Assembly (NCBI RefSeq): GCF_004000945.1
Contig: NZ_BIMF01000024.1
Coordinates: 26,752 to 90,751 of the forward strand
Reading direction: 5' to 3'
From: Paenibacillus lautus NBRC 15380
GTDB taxonomy: Bacteria; Bacillota; Bacilli; Paenibacillales; Paenibacillaceae
DNA length: 64,000 bases
Part shown: one piece after another, positions 1-9,128 of the stretch
How positions within the stretch are numbered: the stretch's first letter is position 1
How the letters are laid out: each line of letters begins with the position of its first letter
Translations under genes and position numbers: made by a program
Notes under the pieces: model-generated
What the model saw: the letters and a program-made list of their open reading frames with translations, nothing else
Databases searched by the model: none
What the model was told of the DNA's origin: nothing

Positions 1-21
1 AAGAAATGGGTCAACTATTAA
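1..21 (+). CDS. C-terminal end of a sugar ABC permease (partial)
   Basis: The first seven codons of the window read KKWVNY and then TAA, in frame 1. A basic and aromatic tail of this kind is common at the end of CUT1 sugar permeases of the MalF/UgpA type. The next gene, 28 bases on, is the matching MalG-type permease, so this is probably the end of its partner. Only seven codons are visible, so the call rests mainly on context. Confidence 0.5.
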   Translation, partial: KKWVNY

Positions 22-49
22 GCAATTTCAATGAAAGGAGGGAAATCCC

Positions 50-871
50 ATGAAATTAAATATATCCAAAGTGATTTGGACGATCGTTATGGCCTTAATC
101 GGTATTCTATTTATTCTTCCGTTTGTATGGATGTTATCGACCTCCTTTAAGCCGGAGATGGATGTCTTCAAATTTCCGATTGAATGGATACCTAAAAATT
201 GGAATGCGCTAGAGAACTACCAGACGGTATGGAGCGGACAGTTCGTTCGTTATTATTGGAACTCCATCTATATCACGATCGCTACGACCGTCATTAATGT
301 GTTTGTGTGCGCGCTCGCAGCTTATGGCTTCTCCAAACTTCGTTTTCGCGGCAGAGATGCGATGTTTGTGCTTGTTCTGGCTTTGTACATGGTCCCGCCG
401 CAGGCTTCGTTGGTCCCGCAGTTCTTATTGTTCAATTGGATGAATCTGATTGATACCCATGCGGGTCTGATCCTATTGAACAGCTTCAGTATTATTGGAG
501 CATTCATGTTGAAACAATTTTTCATGGGCGTGAACAACGAGTACATCGAGTCTGGCAAAATGGACGGGGCGGGCCACTTCCGAACCTTCTGGCAGATTGC
601 CCTTCCGCTTATCCGACCGGGTGTCGCTACTTACGCTATTCTCCGGTTCATCTGGACATGGAACGACTATCAATATCCGTTAATTTTCCTGAAGTCCAAA
701 GATCTGTTTACGATCCAGCTCGGCATCCGACTCTTCGGCGACCAATACGGGGATGTATATTCCCTCATGATGGCTGGCGCCGTATCGGCCATATTGCCTC
801 TGCTTATCATTTTTGCGATTGGTCAGAAGCAGGTTATCGAGGGCATTTCGCTTGGCGGGGTAAAGGGCTGA
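50..871 (+). CDS. CUT1 sugar ABC transporter permease (MalG/AraQ type)
   Basis: Membrane subunit of a carbohydrate importer of 273 residues, the usual family length. There is a hydrophobic N-terminal segment (about residues 9-29) and further membrane spans between about 70 and 265. Near residue 165 is the EAA loop that contacts the ATPase, here with the core MDGAGHFRTFWQIALP. A clear AAAGGAGGG lies just before the ATG. It forms a transport unit with the permease upstream and the binding lipoprotein downstream. No ATPase gene is in view, as is usual in Firmicutes that share one MsmX-type ATPase. The substrate is inferred from the neighbours to be a uronate-containing oligosaccharide. Confidence 0.93.
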   Translation: MKLNISKVIWTIVMALIGILFILPFVWMLSTSFKPEMDVFKFPIEWIPKNWNALENYQTVWSGQFVRYYWNSIYITIATTVINVFVCALAAYGFSKLRFRGRDAMFVLVLALYMVPPQASLVPQFLLFNWMNLIDTHAGLILLNSFSIIGAFMLKQFFMGVNNEYIESGKMDGAGHFRTFWQIALPLIRPGVATYAILRFIWTWNDYQYPLIFLKSKDLFTIQLGIRLFGDQYGDVYSLMMAGAVSAILPLLIIFAIGQKQVIEGISLGGVKG

Positions 872-945
872 GAAGAAGTCAAAATAGTTTGGCTTCCGTA
901 AAAATTGGGAACTACGCTGAAAGATCGATCATGATAGGATGATTT

Positions 946-959
946 TGTAAGCACTTACT
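946..959. promoter_or_regulatory. cre-like box, TGTAAGCACTTACT
   Basis: This 14-mer matches the CcpA consensus TGWAANCGNTWNCA except that the central CG is CA and the last base is T. It sits between the permease gene and the binding-protein gene, about 45 bases before the latter. A near mirror image, TGTAAGTGCTTACA, lies before the foldase gene of the same cluster at 9097. It may be a weak cre or the site of another LacI-family regulator. Confidence 0.5.
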
Positions 960-1001
960 TCTATGAATAACGGGAAGCAGTTACTTTCGAGGAGGGTCAA
1001 T

Positions 1002-2363
1002 ATGAAAATCAAGAGATTATCGGCGATGTTGTTAAGCTTATCCTTTGCGCTTGTTGTTTCGGCTTGCGGAGGTGGAGGCAGCACGCCGTCTGATTCGGCC
1101 GCTCAAGGCAGCACGGACTCAGGCAAGGAAACAGCACCTGATCAAATTGTGTTGAAATTAAGCACGTGGCAGACGGATGCAAAAGCGCAGTGGAGCAAGA
1201 TTATTCCAGAGTTCGAGAAGAAGCATCCAAACATCAAGGTGGAGCTGGATCTTCTGAACGAGAAGGGAGATTCGCTTGCTTCCATGCAAAAATTGGACCT
1301 GATGGCCGCATCAAATGACCAACTGGATATCGTTGAGCTTCCTTATACGAATTATTCGCAGCGGGCAGATATCGGACTGTTTGAACCGCTAGATAGCTAC
1401 ATAGAACAAGATGGCTACCAATATGATGATGAATACTTGGTGGATACCCGAGTCAACGGCAAAATTTACGCACTGCCATCCTCGATGCAGCGCTGGTTTG
1501 TGATCATGAACAAAGCGATGTTGGAGGAAGCGGGTTTGCCGATCCCTACGGACTGGACGTGGAAAGAGTTTGAGGACTACGCGAAGAAGCTGACCAAGGG
1601 GGAAGGCATCGAGAAACGATATGGTGCTTACCTGCACAATTGGCCGGATTACTTCCAGCTGCAATTGATGAGCAAGCCGTCTGATAATACATTTCTCAAA
1701 GGCGACGGAACATCCAATGCCAAGGACCCTCTGCTGAAAGCCAATCTGGAAATGATGAAGCGAATGATGTATGAGGATAAGAGTGCGAATCCGTACGAAG
1801 ATATTATTTCGCAAAAGCTGGCTTACCGTAATCAATACTTCAACGGACTTGCTGCTATGCTCCCTATGGGGGATTGGATGGTAGCGGAGTCCGGAGGAAC
1901 GGACGCCATTCCGGCTACCTTCGAAACTGTATTTGCACCTCTGCCTAAACTGGAAGGGGAAAGCAAACATTACTCCCCGGTACAACCGACATATATGGCA
2001 GTGGCAGCGAAATCCGAAAATAAAGAGGCCGCTTATCAATTCGTCAGATGGTATACGTCCGAAGGCCTGGAAATTGGGGGAAGAGTATTCTCAGGCTGGG
2101 CCAAGTCGGATACGGATAAGCTGATCGATACGATCGTAGGCTCCTCTAAAGATCCATCGAAGATCGATGTGGAGTCACTGAAATATACGATTAATAACAC
2201 CGTGCCAGGGTCAGCCCCCGTGCCTGTAAAATATGCCGAGGAAGCAAAGAATGTTGTGATTCCGGAAGCAGAGCTGTATATTCTGAATAAGCATGATCTG
2301 GACAAAACGATCGACAGCATCGATCAGAAGATTACCGAGGTTGTGAATAGTAATAAAAATTAG
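1002..2363 (+). CDS. Sugar ABC transporter substrate-binding lipoprotein
   Basis: Extracellular solute-binding protein (family 1), 453 residues. The ATG was chosen because GGAGGG lies five bases before it and the protein then begins with a lipoprotein signal: a basic start, a hydrophobic stretch and the lipobox VSAC at about residue 20. A Gly/Ser/Thr linker follows. The rest has the two-lobed binding-protein character, including a typical ALPSSMQRWFVIMNKAMLEE-type hinge. An in-frame ATG 13 codons upstream has no good ribosome binding site. It should capture the oligosaccharide outside the membrane and deliver it to the permeases encoded just upstream. Confidence 0.93.
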   Translation: MKIKRLSAMLLSLSFALVVSACGGGGSTPSDSAAQGSTDSGKETAPDQIVLKLSTWQTDAKAQWSKIIPEFEKKHPNIKVELDLLNEKGDSLASMQKLDLMAASNDQLDIVELPYTNYSQRADIGLFEPLDSYIEQDGYQYDDEYLVDTRVNGKIYALPSSMQRWFVIMNKAMLEEAGLPIPTDWTWKEFEDYAKKLTKGEGIEKRYGAYLHNWPDYFQLQLMSKPSDNTFLKGDGTSNAKDPLLKANLEMMKRMMYEDKSANPYEDIISQKLAYRNQYFNGLAAMLPMGDWMVAESGGTDAIPATFETVFAPLPKLEGESKHYSPVQPTYMAVAAKSENKEAAYQFVRWYTSEGLEIGGRVFSGWAKSDTDKLIDTIVGSSKDPSKIDVESLKYTINNTVPGSAPVPVKYAEEAKNVVIPEAELYILNKHDLDKTIDSIDQKITEVVNSNKN

Positions 2364-2477
2364 GCTGAGACACAGAATGTGATATGCCTAATGCAGCAAT
2401 AGGATACGAGGATGGTCAAGGGGAAAACTCAGGTTTTCCCTATTCCAATTCATTAAGATTTGAGGACTGCATCTGTG

Positions 2478-4295
2478 ATGATTCCCAAATTTTCATTGCG
2501 AAAAAAATTAATCTGGTCAGCACTGCTATGTTTTCTGCTTCCCCTGGGCGGAATATATTGGGTTACCAATTATTTAACCAAAGATCTTCTGCTGGACAGG
2601 GCCATTGTGAGCTCAGAGGATGCACTAAAAGCTGTTCAATCCGATGTGAACAGCGTTCTGGATCAAACATTGGAGCTGTCCAACATGGTGCTGACGAACT
2701 CGGAGATCAGACAGCAGATTATGTCCAGGCAGAAAGAGGGCACGCAGGAATACAAGAATGAGATCCTTGTAAACTACAGCCGCTTAATCCGGCTGCTCGA
2801 TGAGCTCTTCGGGCAGCATGATGATTATTATGTCACCATCCTGGGAAAGAACGATTTTACATATACCAATTACTCTCACAACGATTTTAATCCGGCCATC
2901 TTATACAAGCAGCCGTGGTTCGCGGAGCTTAACCAAATTCCCTCGTTCTCAACCTATTGGGTCGGATTACAGGACAATTATTTTCATGCTGTCGACAAGG
3001 AGGATTCTTATCTGATTACGATAGGGCGACCGATAAGAACATCCTCCAACAGCATCATCGGTTATGTCATCATCAGTGTGAATGAACGTAAGATTCGCAG
3101 CCATCTCCAGAGCGGCTCTAATCCAGACCAGGATATGATGCTGCTGGATGAGGAGGGCGTGGTCATCTCCCATTCCGATCCGTCCCTAATCGGAAGCAGA
3201 ATGACCTGGTGGAATCAGGATGAGCCTACACGAACGATTGAAATGGACGGCCGGGAATATGTATACGCCGAGCAGTCCATTCGCCCGAATACTTGGAATC
3301 TGGTCAGCTTAATTCCCTTATCATCGGCCGTTTCCAAGTATAAACAGATTTTATTAATCAGTTTTGGGCTGCAGGTGCTTTTCTTTACCTTATTCTGTAT
3401 TCTGCTGATGGTGTTGATCTCGGCATTTACGAAGCCGATGAGGGAGCTGAGCGGCTTCATAACCCGCATTGGCCGGGGTCAGCTGGATATCCGCTCGGGA
3501 ATACGCGGTAACAACGAGGTGACTCAGCTCGCACGGACGATCGATCATATGCTGGACAGGATCGAATCCAATATCGAGCAAATTACCGTGGAACAGGCAA
3601 AGAAGCGAAAGGCCGAGCTGGAGATGCTGCAGGCTCAGATCAACCCGCACTTTATGTTTAATCTTCTGAATTCCATCAGGCTCAACATATTGATCGAAGG
3701 GGATAAGGAGAACGCCGAATTGATTGCTTCCTTGTCTTCCCTGCTGCGCATGACGATTAATCGCGATAATGAATTTATTCCGCTTCATGAAGAGGTGCAG
3801 ACGGTTCATCACTATATCCGGCTCATGAATTTCCGGCATGCCAACCAGGTGAGGCTTGAGGTGAATTACGAGGCAGGCTGCGAGCAAGCATTAGTTCCAC
3901 GCTTCATGATTCAACCGATCATTGAAAACGCTATTATTCATGGTTATGAGCAGTTTGCCGGGGTCATCTTTATTGAAGCGGTCCATATCACTGAAAAAGG
4001 AGCCAATGACATCAGCATAACCGTCCGGGACAACGGGATCGGTATGAGTGAGGCTACGCTTCAAGAGCTGCGTGCCAATGTGGACCCGGTTCAAGGGGCA
4101 GCAGCACCTGCCAAAAAGGGATTTTCCGGTATTGGTGTCAAGAATGTATTCCAGCGTCTTCGTCTGATCTACGGAACTAACGCCCAACTGGAGGTTCACA
4201 GTGAACAGGACATTGGAACAAACATCACGTTAAAGTTTCCATTCGAGGTGGAGAGAGGTGAGCATGGTGCTGACAGCGATTCTGGTGGACGATGA
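2478..4295 (+). CDS. YesM-type sensor histidine kinase
   Basis: Membrane sensor kinase of about 605 residues. TM1 is at about 13-35, an extracellular dCache-like sensor fills about 36-280, TM2 is at about 285-315, then come HAMP, the His_kinase domain and a HATPase domain. The phosphoacceptor region reads AQINPHFMFNLLNSIR. The N box (IQPIIENAIIHGYE), G1 (DNGIGM) and G2 (GFSGIGVKNV) are intact. TTG and GTG codons lie just upstream of the ATG, and the TGAGGA at 2461 fits either the GTG or the ATG. It overlaps the response-regulator gene by about 30 bases. Known relatives sense extracellular sugars, often through the binding protein, and switch on the adjacent transporter. Confidence 0.93.
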   Translation: MIPKFSLRKKLIWSALLCFLLPLGGIYWVTNYLTKDLLLDRAIVSSEDALKAVQSDVNSVLDQTLELSNMVLTNSEIRQQIMSRQKEGTQEYKNEILVNYSRLIRLLDELFGQHDDYYVTILGKNDFTYTNYSHNDFNPAILYKQPWFAELNQIPSFSTYWVGLQDNYFHAVDKEDSYLITIGRPIRTSSNSIIGYVIISVNERKIRSHLQSGSNPDQDMMLLDEEGVVISHSDPSLIGSRMTWWNQDEPTRTIEMDGREYVYAEQSIRPNTWNLVSLIPLSSAVSKYKQILLISFGLQVLFFTLFCILLMVLISAFTKPMRELSGFITRIGRGQLDIRSGIRGNNEVTQLARTIDHMLDRIESNIEQITVEQAKKRKAELEMLQAQINPHFMFNLLNSIRLNILIEGDKENAELIASLSSLLRMTINRDNEFIPLHEEVQTVHHYIRLMNFRHANQVRLEVNYEAGCEQALVPRFMIQPIIENAIIHGYEQFAGVIFIEAVHITEKGANDISITVRDNGIGMSEATLQELRANVDPVQGAAAPAKKGFSGIGVKNVFQRLRLIYGTNAQLEVHSEQDIGTNITLKFPFEVERGEHGADSDSGGR

Positions 4296-5868
4296 TTATC
4301 CTGTTGTGCGCTATTTGTCGCAAAGCATTGCGTGGAAAGAGCTTGGTGTTGAATTGATCGGTTGTTACTCAAACGGTTTGGAGGCTTGGGAGGATGCGCA
4401 GCTCAAGCAGCCTGACATTATTATTACGGATATCGGGATGCCCAAGATGAATGGCCTGGAGATGCTTGAAAATTTCAATAAAGTGAATCCCTTGTTTCGA
4501 GCCGTCATTTTGTCCTGCCATAACGAGTTCCACTACGCGCAACAAGCAATGAAGCTGAAAGTGAGCGATTATATCCTGAAAGAAAGCCTGGATGTAGAAC
4601 AGCTGCAGCAGCTGCTGCATCATATCGCCGTGGATCTGAGCGAGGAAAAGCATAAAGCCGCGGAAGTGATGATGTATATGCAGAAGGAATCGCTCAACCG
4701 ATCCGCCCTAAAAGATAAACTTCTGAAGGATACGCTGTATCAGTTATCCTGGACGAAGGAAGCGTGGATTAAGCATGCCCGGTTAAATGGTGTCGACCTT
4801 CAGGCCAGATATTACTTGCCTTTCGTTGTCTCTATCGACCGTATGCCCGAAGTTTCAAGGACCCGCAAAATGAACGATTATACGATTGCATTCGCGGTCG
4901 AAAATGTGCTGCAGGAAGTGCTCGATTCGATGCATCGCAGCGTTATTTTTCATTACAGCAACAAAGAGCTGGTCGTTCTCATCTGTTGCGAGGAACCCGT
5001 TAAGGAACAGCAGATACTCTACTATTCCTTGCAGCGGGCGATAACGGCCATGAAACAATATTTGAAAATATCAGTTACCTGCCTATTGGGACGGGAAGCC
5101 GCAGCACCTGAGGAGCTCCGGCTCATATTAATGCCCATGCTCAAGGAATGGAGCCATCGCTTTTATCTGGAGGAATCCAGCATCTGCCGGTTCGAGAAGG
5201 CGTCTTTCACCAGCGGGGATATGTATGGAGAATATGCCGTATTCTTCTCGCGGATCAATGACATGCTGGCCTTGAATCGGCCTGAACATTTGGAGGAGAT
5301 TGTAAAGGAATGGGCGGTATGGGTAGAAACGAACCGGTTTCCCCCTGCCGATGTGAAAGAATGGGTGCTGCAGCTGCTCATGGACTTACAGATGAAAACG
5401 AAAGTGACATTGCAGGTTCAGGACAGCATAACGGAAGAGAAGCTGTATGACGCGATCAACGATATTCATTCTATGGAGCATCTGCGGAGCTGGATCATGG
5501 CATATCTGACGGAGCTCTCCCGCAGATTAAGCGTATTATCCATCCGCTCAAAACGTTCCGAGATCATCCGGGCACAGAAATATGTGATTCAGCATGTGAC
5601 CGAGAAATTGACGCTTGAAGAGATGGCAGGTTATTTAAACCTGAATTCAAGCTACTTCAGCCGCCTGTTTAAACGTGAAACGAACCAGAATTTTATCGAA
5701 TATGTCAATATGGTCAAGCTCCAGAAGGCGAAGCAGCTGCTTCAGCAGTCTAATAAGACCGTCGAGGAGATATCGGATTATTTGGGTTATGCCAATAAGA
5801 GCTATTTTATCAAATTGTTCAAGCGGGAAATTGGCATGACGCCGAGCGAGTTTACGTCTTGGAGTTAA
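4264..5868 (+). CDS. YesN-type response regulator, AraC family
   Basis: Transcription regulator of about 534 residues. It has an N-terminal receiver with the acidic pair DDD, the phosphorylation Asp in IIITDIGMPKMNGLE and the switch Lys in YILKES, a long middle region without a recognisable domain, and a C-terminal AraC/XylS pair of helix-turn-helices (NLNSSYFSRLFKRE and GYANKSYFIKLFKREIGM). A GTG two codons upstream is an alternative start. Translation is coupled to the kinase by overlap. It probably activates the transporter and enzyme genes of this cluster. Confidence 0.93.
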   Translation: MVLTAILVDDDYPVVRYLSQSIAWKELGVELIGCYSNGLEAWEDAQLKQPDIIITDIGMPKMNGLEMLENFNKVNPLFRAVILSCHNEFHYAQQAMKLKVSDYILKESLDVEQLQQLLHHIAVDLSEEKHKAAEVMMYMQKESLNRSALKDKLLKDTLYQLSWTKEAWIKHARLNGVDLQARYYLPFVVSIDRMPEVSRTRKMNDYTIAFAVENVLQEVLDSMHRSVIFHYSNKELVVLICCEEPVKEQQILYYSLQRAITAMKQYLKISVTCLLGREAAAPEELRLILMPMLKEWSHRFYLEESSICRFEKASFTSGDMYGEYAVFFSRINDMLALNRPEHLEEIVKEWAVWVETNRFPPADVKEWVLQLLMDLQMKTKVTLQVQDSITEEKLYDAINDIHSMEHLRSWIMAYLTELSRRLSVLSIRSKRSEIIRAQKYVIQHVTEKLTLEEMAGYLNLNSSYFSRLFKRETNQNFIEYVNMVKLQKAKQLLQQSNKTVEEISDYLGYANKSYFIKLFKREIGMTPSEFTSWS

Positions 5869-5896
5869 TTAGCGATAAGAGAAGGGAATTAAGACC

Positions 5897-7762
5897 ATGG
5901 AGCTGACAGATGAAACGTTACAAGGCTTATCGCTTTGCACCAAAGCCGATCTGCAGAAGGCTCTCCTGAATATGTTGGAGCCTTTGAAGCAGCGCTTCAC
6001 CTCGGGATATGCCGGACTAACGCTCGGATCTACAGCAGCCATACATAATGAAGCCATCGCTCTTATGGAGGCTTTTGCCAGACCCTTATGGGGATTGATT
6101 CCCCATGCCAGCGGGGGCGGCGAATCGGATTTATGGCCCCTGTACCTGAAGGGAGTCGTGAATGGTACGGACCCGGAGCATGCCGAGTATTGGGGAGAGT
6201 TTGCGACCCAGGATCAGCGCATGGTCGAGCAGGCGGTATTCGGATTTGGACTGGCGCTTGCTCCGCACAAGCTGTGGGAGCCATTGCAGGAGCAGGAAAA
6301 GCAGCAGCTGTACCGGTGGCTCAATCAGATCAATCTCGTGGACCATTCCAATCCGAACAATTGGCTGATGTTTACGGTGCTTGTAAATATGGGTTTCAAG
6401 AAGGTAGGCATGCCTTACAATCAAGCCATTATGGATGAGTACCTCGATATTATCGATACTTACTATTTAGGCGATGGATGGTATTCCGACGGCAAGACGG
6501 ACCAGCGGGATTACTATATTCCGTTCGCGATGCACTTCTATACGCTGATCTATGCGAAGCTGATGGAGCAACATGATCCTGAACGTGCACGGATTTATAA
6601 GGAGCGGGCGAAGACGTTTGCAGAGCAATTCATTTATTGGTTCGCCAAGGATGGAAGCAGTCTTCCCTTTGGGCGAAGCCAGACCTATCGCTTTGCCCAG
6701 GTTTCCTTCTGGTGTGCGCTCGTATACGCCGGCGTCGAGCCATTTTCCCTCGGCGTAATCAAAGGGATCATTATGAGGCATTTGCGGTGGTGGCTTGCGC
6801 AGCCCATCTTTACGACAGACGGCTTGTTAAGTATCGGGTATGCCTACCCCAATTTGATCATGGGGGAGAGCTACAATGCGCCGGGATCACCATACTGGGC
6901 GTTTAAGTCATTTCTTATATTGGATTTGCCGGATGATCATCCGTTCTGGACGGTGGAAGAGGAGCCCCTGCCAAGCTTGAAGTCGGTGTCAGTCCAGCCT
7001 CATGCCAGAATGCTGATATGCAAACCGGAGGATGATGGACATATAACAGCCCTGGCTTCCGGTCAAATGGCTAACTTTGATATGGCGCACAGTGCAGCCA
7101 AATATGCAAAATTCGCCTACTCTACGCGGTTTGGTTTCAGTGTCCCCAAAGGGTATTATGGCCTCGGACAGGGGGCTTATGATTCGATGCTTGCTCTAAG
7201 CGAATGCGATGAGCATTATCGTGTACGGCGCTTTTGCGAGGAGTTCCGCATCGAAGAGCAGTATGTTTACTCTAGATGGCTTCCTTGGCATGATGTCGAA
7301 GTGCGGACATGGCTGGTTCCTGCAGGACTGTGGCATGTACGGATTCACCATATCCATTCAAGCCGCTGCCTGACTGCGGCCGAGGGCGGATTTGCCGTGG
7401 GAAGGATGACGGATTTTGCCCTGAGCGAGACCGAAGCGGTAAAGGCGGAACCCCAACGGGTGGCTGCGATGATGCCGGGTGGAATCAGTGGAATCGTCAA
7501 TGTACAAGGATACGGCGGCGCGTTGATGGTTTACCCGGAGGCCAATACCAACCTGCTTAAGCCAAGAACGATGATTCCGACGTTAACCGTCCAGCTGGAG
7601 CCGGGCGAACATGTTTTGATATCGGCCGTATACGGAGCTTCAAACCGTGAGGAGAACCGTAGACGCTACGGCCTCGCTCCGATTGTAGAGCGCACACTCG
7701 AAGGAAACATCGTCGTTACGGATGCCGAGAACGGAAGCGTCCTTTTTCGTTTGGACATTTAG
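5897..7762 (+). CDS. DUF2264 family protein, likely polysaccharide-cluster enzyme
   Basis: Protein of 621 residues with the DUF2264 signature (for example HASGGGESDLWPLY near residue 75, and a NPNNWLMFTVLVNMG region near 155). No signal peptide is seen, so it should be cytoplasmic. The family has an N-terminal alpha-helical toroid-like part and a C-terminal beta-rich part, and it recurs in polysaccharide-utilisation loci beside lyases and GH88/GH105 enzymes. Its reaction is not established. It lies between YesMN and the GH88 gene, with a 28-base gap from the regulator, which suggests a shared transcript and a role on an imported uronate oligosaccharide. Confidence 0.82.
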   Translation: MELTDETLQGLSLCTKADLQKALLNMLEPLKQRFTSGYAGLTLGSTAAIHNEAIALMEAFARPLWGLIPHASGGGESDLWPLYLKGVVNGTDPEHAEYWGEFATQDQRMVEQAVFGFGLALAPHKLWEPLQEQEKQQLYRWLNQINLVDHSNPNNWLMFTVLVNMGFKKVGMPYNQAIMDEYLDIIDTYYLGDGWYSDGKTDQRDYYIPFAMHFYTLIYAKLMEQHDPERARIYKERAKTFAEQFIYWFAKDGSSLPFGRSQTYRFAQVSFWCALVYAGVEPFSLGVIKGIIMRHLRWWLAQPIFTTDGLLSIGYAYPNLIMGESYNAPGSPYWAFKSFLILDLPDDHPFWTVEEEPLPSLKSVSVQPHARMLICKPEDDGHITALASGQMANFDMAHSAAKYAKFAYSTRFGFSVPKGYYGLGQGAYDSMLALSECDEHYRVRRFCEEFRIEEQYVYSRWLPWHDVEVRTWLVPAGLWHVRIHHIHSSRCLTAAEGGFAVGRMTDFALSETEAVKAEPQRVAAMMPGGISGIVNVQGYGGALMVYPEANTNLLKPRTMIPTLTVQLEPGEHVLISAVYGASNREENRRRYGLAPIVERTLEGNIVVTDAENGSVLFRLDI

Positions 7763-7796
7763 CACGAACAAGCATATGAGCAAGGGGAGGATGAAC

Positions 7797-8921
7797 ATGT
7801 GGAAGGGCGCAATTGAGGATGCCATTCGGAAAATTAAGCAGAATATAATAAAGTATCCGGGGAAATTACCGCATATTACGGAAGGCCAGCGATACGAGTG
7901 GGGCGATAATAACGACTGGATCGAAGGATTCTATGTCGGGATGATGTGGCTTGCATACGAGTATGGACAAGATTCCTTCTATAAGGAGGCGGCTGAGTCT
8001 TACTTGACCAATTTCAAGGAACGGCTGGACGGGCACGTGGCATTGGATCATCATGACATCGGTTTTCTATACTCACTGTCCGCTGTGGCGCAGTGGCGTG
8101 TAACGGGGAGCGATGCGGCTCGTATCACGGCACTTCAGGCAGCGGATACCTTGCTGGCACGGTGGCGCCCCCGAATGGGGATGATTCAGGCATGGGGACC
8201 TGCGGATGATCCTGAGAACGGAGGACGGATGATTATCGATTGTCTGCTGAATCTCCCGCTGCTGTTTTGGGCGCATGAGCAGACGGGTGAATCGAAGTAT
8301 TACGATATTGCCATGAAGCATGCCTTGCAGAGCCAGAAGTTTCTGGTGCGTGGGGACGGGTCCTCCTACCATACGTTTTATTTTGACATTACCAATGGAA
8401 ATGCGCTTCGGGGAGGCACACATCAAGGGTACCAAGACGGATCGACCTGGACACGTGGTCAGGCTTGGGGGATATACGGTTTTGCACTGGCTTACAGATA
8501 TACGAAGCATGAGGCATTTTTGGATACGGCGAAGCGTCTTGCCCGATATTTTATCGAACGTATGGCTGAGGATGCTGTTGTCTATTGGGACTTCGATGTG
8601 CCGATTGATGAGGGCACACCGCGCGACAGCTCGGCATCGGCTATCGCAGCGTGCGGATTGCTTGAGCTTCTGGAACTTATGGAAGACCGTGATCCGGACA
8701 GGATGCTGTTCGAGAATGCCTTGAACCGCAGCATGAGCGCATTGGTGGAGCATTATTCAACAATGGACCTGCCGGATGCGGAGGGGCTGTTAAAGCACGG
8801 ATCCTACCATGTCAGGGGGGACCGGGCGCCGGATGATTATATGATCTGGGGAGATTATTTTTATTTGGAGGCGCTGGTCCGGCTAGAACAAGGAATTAAA
8901 GGCTATTGGTACGAATCTTAA
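7797..8921 (+). CDS. GH88 unsaturated glucuronyl hydrolase
   Basis: Cytoplasmic (alpha/alpha)6-barrel enzyme of 374 residues that removes the 4,5-unsaturated uronic acid left at oligosaccharide ends by polysaccharide lyases. Two Asp residues in family-typical contexts, DHHDIGFLYSL and MIIDCLLNLPLLFWA, correspond to the catalytic pair described in GH88. A WTRGQAWGIYGF motif follows. The start was set at the ATG six bases after AAGGGGAGG. Longer in-frame starts would run into the DUF2264 gene. The enzyme implies a lyase partner, which is not clearly visible here unless the beta-helix surface protein serves. Confidence 0.9.
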   Translation: MWKGAIEDAIRKIKQNIIKYPGKLPHITEGQRYEWGDNNDWIEGFYVGMMWLAYEYGQDSFYKEAAESYLTNFKERLDGHVALDHHDIGFLYSLSAVAQWRVTGSDAARITALQAADTLLARWRPRMGMIQAWGPADDPENGGRMIIDCLLNLPLLFWAHEQTGESKYYDIAMKHALQSQKFLVRGDGSSYHTFYFDITNGNALRGGTHQGYQDGSTWTRGQAWGIYGFALAYRYTKHEAFLDTAKRLARYFIERMAEDAVVYWDFDVPIDEGTPRDSSASAIAACGLLELLELMEDRDPDRMLFENALNRSMSALVEHYSTMDLPDAEGLLKHGSYHVRGDRAPDDYMIWGDYFYLEALVRLEQGIKGYWYES

Positions 8922-8947
8922 AGCTGAAATATGTAACGGATATTGAC

Positions 8948-8979
8948 CTCTGTCGGCGATCTGCCGGCAGAGTTTTTTT
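8948..8979 (+). terminator. Rho-independent terminator after the GH88 gene
   Basis: A ten-pair stem (CTCTGTCGGC with GCCGGCAGAG) encloses a short GATCT loop and is followed by seven T. It closes the transporter-regulator-enzyme transcript. Confidence 0.88.
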
Positions 8980-9075
8980 GTGACCTGACGAACAGGGCGA
9001 GGCAGCGGACGCAAAGAGGTAAAAATCGTGTGGCATCCGTCAAATTTGTTCATTATATCTGTTTTTTAACTTTCC

Positions 9076-9110
9076 TATAATAAGATTAATTCTAAATGTA
9101 AGTGCTTACA
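9076..9110 (+). promoter_or_regulatory. -10 TATAAT followed by a cre-like TGTAAGTGCTTACA
   Basis: A perfect TATAAT (9076-9081) is followed, about 16 bases on, by TGTAAGTGCTTACA at 9097-9110, which differs from a perfect cre only in the central CG (here TG). A box just downstream of the start point fits roadblock repression by CcpA or a relative. No convincing -35 was found, so the promoter call depends on the -10 alone. Confidence 0.5.
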
Positions 9111-9128
9111 AATGGATGGGGGGAGATT

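Noticed and set aside
2384..2761. 125-codon open frame between the binding protein and sensor kinase genes
   Set aside because: It runs mostly inside the kinase gene in another frame and lacks a ribosome binding site; the kinase start is well supported.
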